A stretch of DNA of 14,834 nucleotides. It comes from JALHTV01 sp049510055. GTDB lineage: Bacteria; Planctomycetota; Phycisphaerae; SM23-33. The stretch is taken from contig JBEKZI010000053.1 in NCBI GenBank assembly GCA_049510055.1, forward strand, positions 1-14,834, in the 5' to 3' direction. The notes under the pieces are model-generated. The model had not been told where the DNA came from, ran no database searches, and saw only the letters and a list, made by a program, of their open reading frames with translations. The number at the start of each line of letters is the position of its first letter. Position 1 is the first letter of the stretch. A program made the translations under genes and the position numbers. Of this stretch, positions 11,970 to 14,834 are shown one piece after another.

Positions 11970-14606
11970 TTACGGCGCCGCCGTTGCCGCGGCCACCGAG
12001 GCCGGGGGTGCGATGGGTTCCGGCGGTTCCTGCAACTGCTTGAGCTTCAGCAGCAGCACGGCCGCGGCGAGCTGGTTGTCCGCGTCGTACTGACGAGCCA
12101 GGTCGCTGTGGAGTTCGTTGGGATCGACGTCCTGGAGCAGGTCGGTCCGCTGGCGGAGTTCCAGCCATTGGCGCGTCTGCTTGGGGGTCATGCGGACCTC
12201 GATGTCGGGGTCGACGCCCCAATCCTTCTGGCCGGGGCGGCGGTGCAGCAGGCGGCCGGAGGGCAGGTAGTAGTACGCCGTGGTGAGCTTCAGAGCGGCC
12301 CGGCCGCGGCGGATGGGGATGACGTTCTGAACGCTGCCCTTGCCGTAGCTGCGCTGCCCCAGGATGACTCCGCGGTGCCAGTCCTTCAGTGCGCCGGAGA
12401 CGATCTCCGCCGCCGAAGCGCTGACCGGATTGATCAGCACCACCAGGTCGCCGTTGAGATACTTGCCGGAGGGTGTGGCGTTGATTTCCTGCCGGCGGGT
12501 CTGGCGGCCTTCGGTGGCCACCAGCCGGCCGTGGCTGAGGAACTCATCGGCCACCTCGGTCGCGGAATGGAGCAGCCCGCCGGGATTGAACCGCAAGTCC
12601 AGCACCAGGGAATGCACGTGGGCCTTGCGGAGCGCGTCCAGGACCTGATCGAATTCCTTGGGGGTCTGCTCGGTGAATTGCATGATGCGGACGTAGGCGA
12701 CGCCGTCGGCCGGGTCGATGAGATAGTCCCATTGTCCGTCGGGCCTGTTTTGCCAGCCGCGGACGGTGTCGATGTTGATCTCCTGCCGCGTCAGCGTGAC
12801 GTCGAACGGTTCGCTGCGCCCCGCGCGCTTGATGCGCAGCGTGACCTTGGTGCCCTTCTCGCCGGTGATCATGCGGACGAGCTTGTCGACGCCGATGTCC
12901 TCCGTCGGCCGGCCGTCCACGGTCAGGATGAGGTCGCCGGCCTTCAGGCCCGCCTTGAACGCCGGAGAATTCGCCAGCGGCGTGACCACCCGCAGCGGTT
13001 CGCCCTGCTCCTTGCCGATCTGCACGCCCACGCCGTAGAAGTATCCCATCGTCTGCTTCTGGAAGTCGGCCATGTCGTGCGGCCAGATCATCGAGCTGAA
13101 CTCGTCCAGTTCGCCCAGGAACCCTTCGGTGAACTCCGCCGCCAGCACCGGCACGGGAATGTTCACCGTGCGCTGCGAGCTGCGCAGCACGCTGTTGAGC
13201 GCCAGCGCCAGGTCCAGGTGATCGGCGCGGTCGCGGGCGTCGACGGCCTTGATCTGGGCGTCGATGTCCTCCAGGAAGGCCTTCCGCTTGGCGGCGTCCG
13301 CCAGGCCGGGGAACGTCTCAGCCAACTGCGGCGTCTCGGCCAGCACCTTCACCGACGACAAGGCCGCGCGGGTCAGCTTGGCGTAGTCCACCGCCGTCAC
13401 GTAGTAGCTGTCCAGCTGGCTGATGACCTTCTGGGCCATCTCGGCGTCGATGCCCTCGTCCAATTCCTGCCAGGTGGGCTCCAGGTCCTTGGGACGGCTG
13501 GTGGCGGAGGGTTTGGCGGGCTCTTCAGGGCCGTAGAAGCGCAACACCCGTATGTGCGGCTGGACCGACTTGACCCTCTCCAGGTAGGCGGGATTCGTCT
13601 CGTCCAGTTCCTTCAGGCCCGTGTAGGCCATCAAGGCGTTTTCCCATTCACCGGCGGCCTCGAACTGCTTGGCGTGTTCCTCGGTTTCCTGGAGCAACTG
13701 GCGGTACCAGGGCTGCTCGGCGATCTTGTCGGCGGGCGCGGCGGCCCGTTGGGCCATCAGGGCCCGCATGATCGCCTCGCTCCAGGGCTTCTCGCTGGTC
13801 AGGCCTTCCAGGTCGCCGAGGTCGTCGTACAGGCCGTCCTCGATGGCCCGCAATCGGCGGGCGGTGTCGTGGCGGACGTTGGGATCGCCGACGTTCGCCT
13901 TGGCCCACAGCTGCTTGTAGGCCTCCAGCTTCTCGCCCAGCGTCGCCGCCACGCGGCGGAAGACGTCGCCGTAGGGGGCCTTGTCCTTGCCCAGCAGGGC
14001 GACGGCCTGGTGGATATCTCGCGTCGCGTCGTCCAGCGTCTTGACGCTGGCGCGCTGGAGTTGTTCGTAGGAATCCTTGGCGGCCTCTTGGAGGGTTTCG
14101 CTGTTGCCGCTGTCCCGCAGGGCGGTGGCGATCTGATGGATTTTTTCGCGGAGCTTGGCCTCCACGTCCGCGTGGTCGCGGGCGTATTGCTCCGTCAGGC
14201 GGGCCCACTGCACGCGCTCTACGGCGGCGGCGTATTCGGCGGCCCGGCGGGCCTCCACTTTGGATGCGTGGGAGACGTACTCCTCCAGCAGGCGATGGGC
14301 CTGGACAATCCGGGGATCGTCGCCCGCCAGTTTCTTGGCCTTGGCCATCGTGGCCAGGGCCTCGGCGAACTGGCCCGACTGGGCCTGGGACATTCCCTCC
14401 GTAAACAGCTTGTCCGCGCGGTCCTCCGGCGAGACGGTGGGCCCGGAAGCGGCGGGAGCGGTGGCGGCGGCAGTCGTTGCAGTGGGAGCAGTGGCGGGCG
14501 CAGAGGCCGCCGGCGGCGTGGCGGACTTGGCGGCGGTGCAAGCCACCGGCAGCATCAACAGGATGATAGCGATCCCCAGCCCCAGGCACCGTTTTATTTT
14601 TCTCAC
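11970..14606 (-). CDS. S41-family C-terminal processing peptidase with long N-terminal region
   Basis: This is an 878-residue carboxy-terminal processing protease, probably periplasmic. The signal segment ends near C23 (LPVAC), a possible but weak lipobox, and a low-complexity Ala/Pro/Thr linker covers ~25-60. A helical, TPR-like region follows (about 62-510), which is unusually long for the family. The PDZ domain spans ~522-605 (GVGVQIGKEQG, SPAFKAGLKAGDLILTVDG). The S41 catalytic domain (~612-800) has S731 in the VSASAAEI block as nucleophile and K756 in SYGKGSVQ as general base, 25 residues apart as in CtpA, with E734 also kept. The conserved LDLRFNPGG block (669-677) is intact. The start is GTG at 14606, preceded by AGGAG at a 6-bp spacing. 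A TATAAT box lies 72 bp upstream of the start. The N-terminal repeats probably select or present substrates; no substrate can be named. Confidence 0.93.
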   Translation of the reverse strand: MRKIKRCLGLGIAIILLMLPVACTAAKSATPPAASAPATAPTATTAAATAPAASGPTVSPEDRADKLFTEGMSQAQSGQFAEALATMAKAKKLAGDDPRIVQAHRLLEEYVSHASKVEARRAAEYAAAVERVQWARLTEQYARDHADVEAKLREKIHQIATALRDSGNSETLQEAAKDSYEQLQRASVKTLDDATRDIHQAVALLGKDKAPYGDVFRRVAATLGEKLEAYKQLWAKANVGDPNVRHDTARRLRAIEDGLYDDLGDLEGLTSEKPWSEAIMRALMAQRAAAPADKIAEQPWYRQLLQETEEHAKQFEAAGEWENALMAYTGLKELDETNPAYLERVKSVQPHIRVLRFYGPEEPAKPSATSRPKDLEPTWQELDEGIDAEMAQKVISQLDSYYVTAVDYAKLTRAALSSVKVLAETPQLAETFPGLADAAKRKAFLEDIDAQIKAVDARDRADHLDLALALNSVLRSSQRTVNIPVPVLAAEFTEGFLGELDEFSSMIWPHDMADFQKQTMGYFYGVGVQIGKEQGEPLRVVTPLANSPAFKAGLKAGDLILTVDGRPTEDIGVDKLVRMITGEKGTKVTLRIKRAGRSEPFDVTLTRQEINIDTVRGWQNRPDGQWDYLIDPADGVAYVRIMQFTEQTPKEFDQVLDALRKAHVHSLVLDLRFNPGGLLHSATEVADEFLSHGRLVATEGRQTRRQEINATPSGKYLNGDLVVLINPVSASAAEIVSGALKDWHRGVILGQRSYGKGSVQNVIPIRRGRAALKLTTAYYYLPSGRLLHRRPGQKDWGVDPDIEVRMTPKQTRQWLELRQRTDLLQDVDPNELHSDLARQYDADNQLAAAVLLLKLKQLQEPPEPIAPPASVAAATAAP

Positions 14607-14677
14607 GCGATTCTCCTGAACGAAGTCCGAATGCCTCTTGGCATCGCCACGTTCTTGTTTATTACGACGGGCCGGCC

Positions 14678-14683
14678 ATTATA
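14678..14683 (-). promoter_or_regulatory. Perfect TATAAT -10 box for the S41 peptidase gene
   Basis: On the - strand the sequence reads GTCTATAATGG, an exact -10 consensus in a GC-rich setting, 71 bp before the GTG start. No good -35 box is found 16-19 bp upstream; that stretch is C-rich (TTTCCCCCC), so an activator or a different sigma factor may be needed. The predicted transcript would carry a leader of roughly 60-65 bases. Confidence 0.55.
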
Positions 14684-14764
14684 GACTACCCGCCCGCGCG
14701 GGGGGAAACAAAGTTTGCTTGGTGGTCCCAACGGCTTTACATGGCCGCCGGGGCGGCATATCGT

Positions 14765-14792
14765 CTTGCCTACCTGCCGGCAGGCAGGCAAG
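14765..14792. repeat. 28-bp palindrome, repeat family copy 3
   Basis: The arms CTTGCCTACCTGCC and GGCAGGCAGGCAAG pair along 28 bp with one mismatch (14772 against 14785). The core is the same as in the palindrome at 1080-1099. It is placed 27 bp before a new + strand start codon and between divergent genes, so it could form a hairpin in that gene's leader or act as a protein-binding site. Confidence 0.7.
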
Positions 14793-14819
14793 TCCAGGTT
14801 TGTGCAAAGGAGTCGGCCC

Positions 14820-14834
14820 ATGGCTGAGAAGATT
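14820..14834 (+). CDS. 5' end of an unidentified gene (runs off the window)
   Basis: Only five codons are visible (MAEKI). The start is supported by AAGGAG at 14807-14812, 7 bp before the ATG, which is among the best ribosome-binding sites in the window. Its leader includes the palindrome at 14765-14792. No function can be given from so little sequence. It is divergent from the S41 gene. Confidence 0.55.

Noticed and set aside
12108..14684. An 858-codon open frame on the + strand opposite the S41 gene
   Set aside because: It lies opposite a gene with intact PDZ and catalytic motifs and lacks recognisable domains. Its length follows from the high third-position GC of the real gene.

Overview
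The window reads as a chromosomal segment from a high-GC bacterium, most likely a planctomycete of the Phycisphaerae type. That call is an inference. It rests on a surface protein that ends in a dockerin-like calcium-binding pair followed by a PEP-CTERM sorting tail, on strongly G/C-ending codons in most genes, on several lipoprotein and periplasmic genes, and on short palindromic repeats between genes. No phage, transposase, CRISPR array or rRNA was seen.

Left part (1-3399): the 3' end of a PEP-CTERM/dockerin surface protein gene (+) ends at a clear intrinsic terminator. A tRNA-Leu(UAG) gene (-) with its own sigma70-like promoter comes next, followed by a complete priA (-) encoding the primosomal replication-restart helicase. 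Palindromes of one family (core CCTGCCTGCCGG) lie just after the priA stop and near its start.

Middle left (3400-4806): two overlapping small genes (+), visibly richer in A/T than everything around them, encode a coiled-coil membrane protein and a small soluble beta-rich protein. I do not recognise a function. The module lies between two different inverted repeats, and it is the best candidate here for something transferred or undescribed.

Main block (4807-11931): six + strand genes look like one operon. A stand-alone receiver-domain response regulator is followed by a two-domain M16 metallopeptidase lipoprotein, a cyclodeaminase/cyclohydrolase-family protein, a four-cysteine zinc-ribbon-like protein, a lipoprotein that may have a LolA/LolB-like fold, and an RDD-family membrane protein with a large exported N-terminal region. 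From the peptidase onward the genes overlap by 4 bp (ATGA, ATGA, GTGA) or are separated by 1 bp, so translational coupling is likely. The mix suggests a cell-envelope function tied to a one-carbon enzyme-like subunit, but no pathway can be assigned from sequence alone.

Right part (11970-14834): a large S41 C-terminal processing peptidase (-) converges on the operon. Its upstream region holds a perfect TATAAT box and a third copy of the palindrome family, and then the first five codons of a + strand gene that runs off the window.
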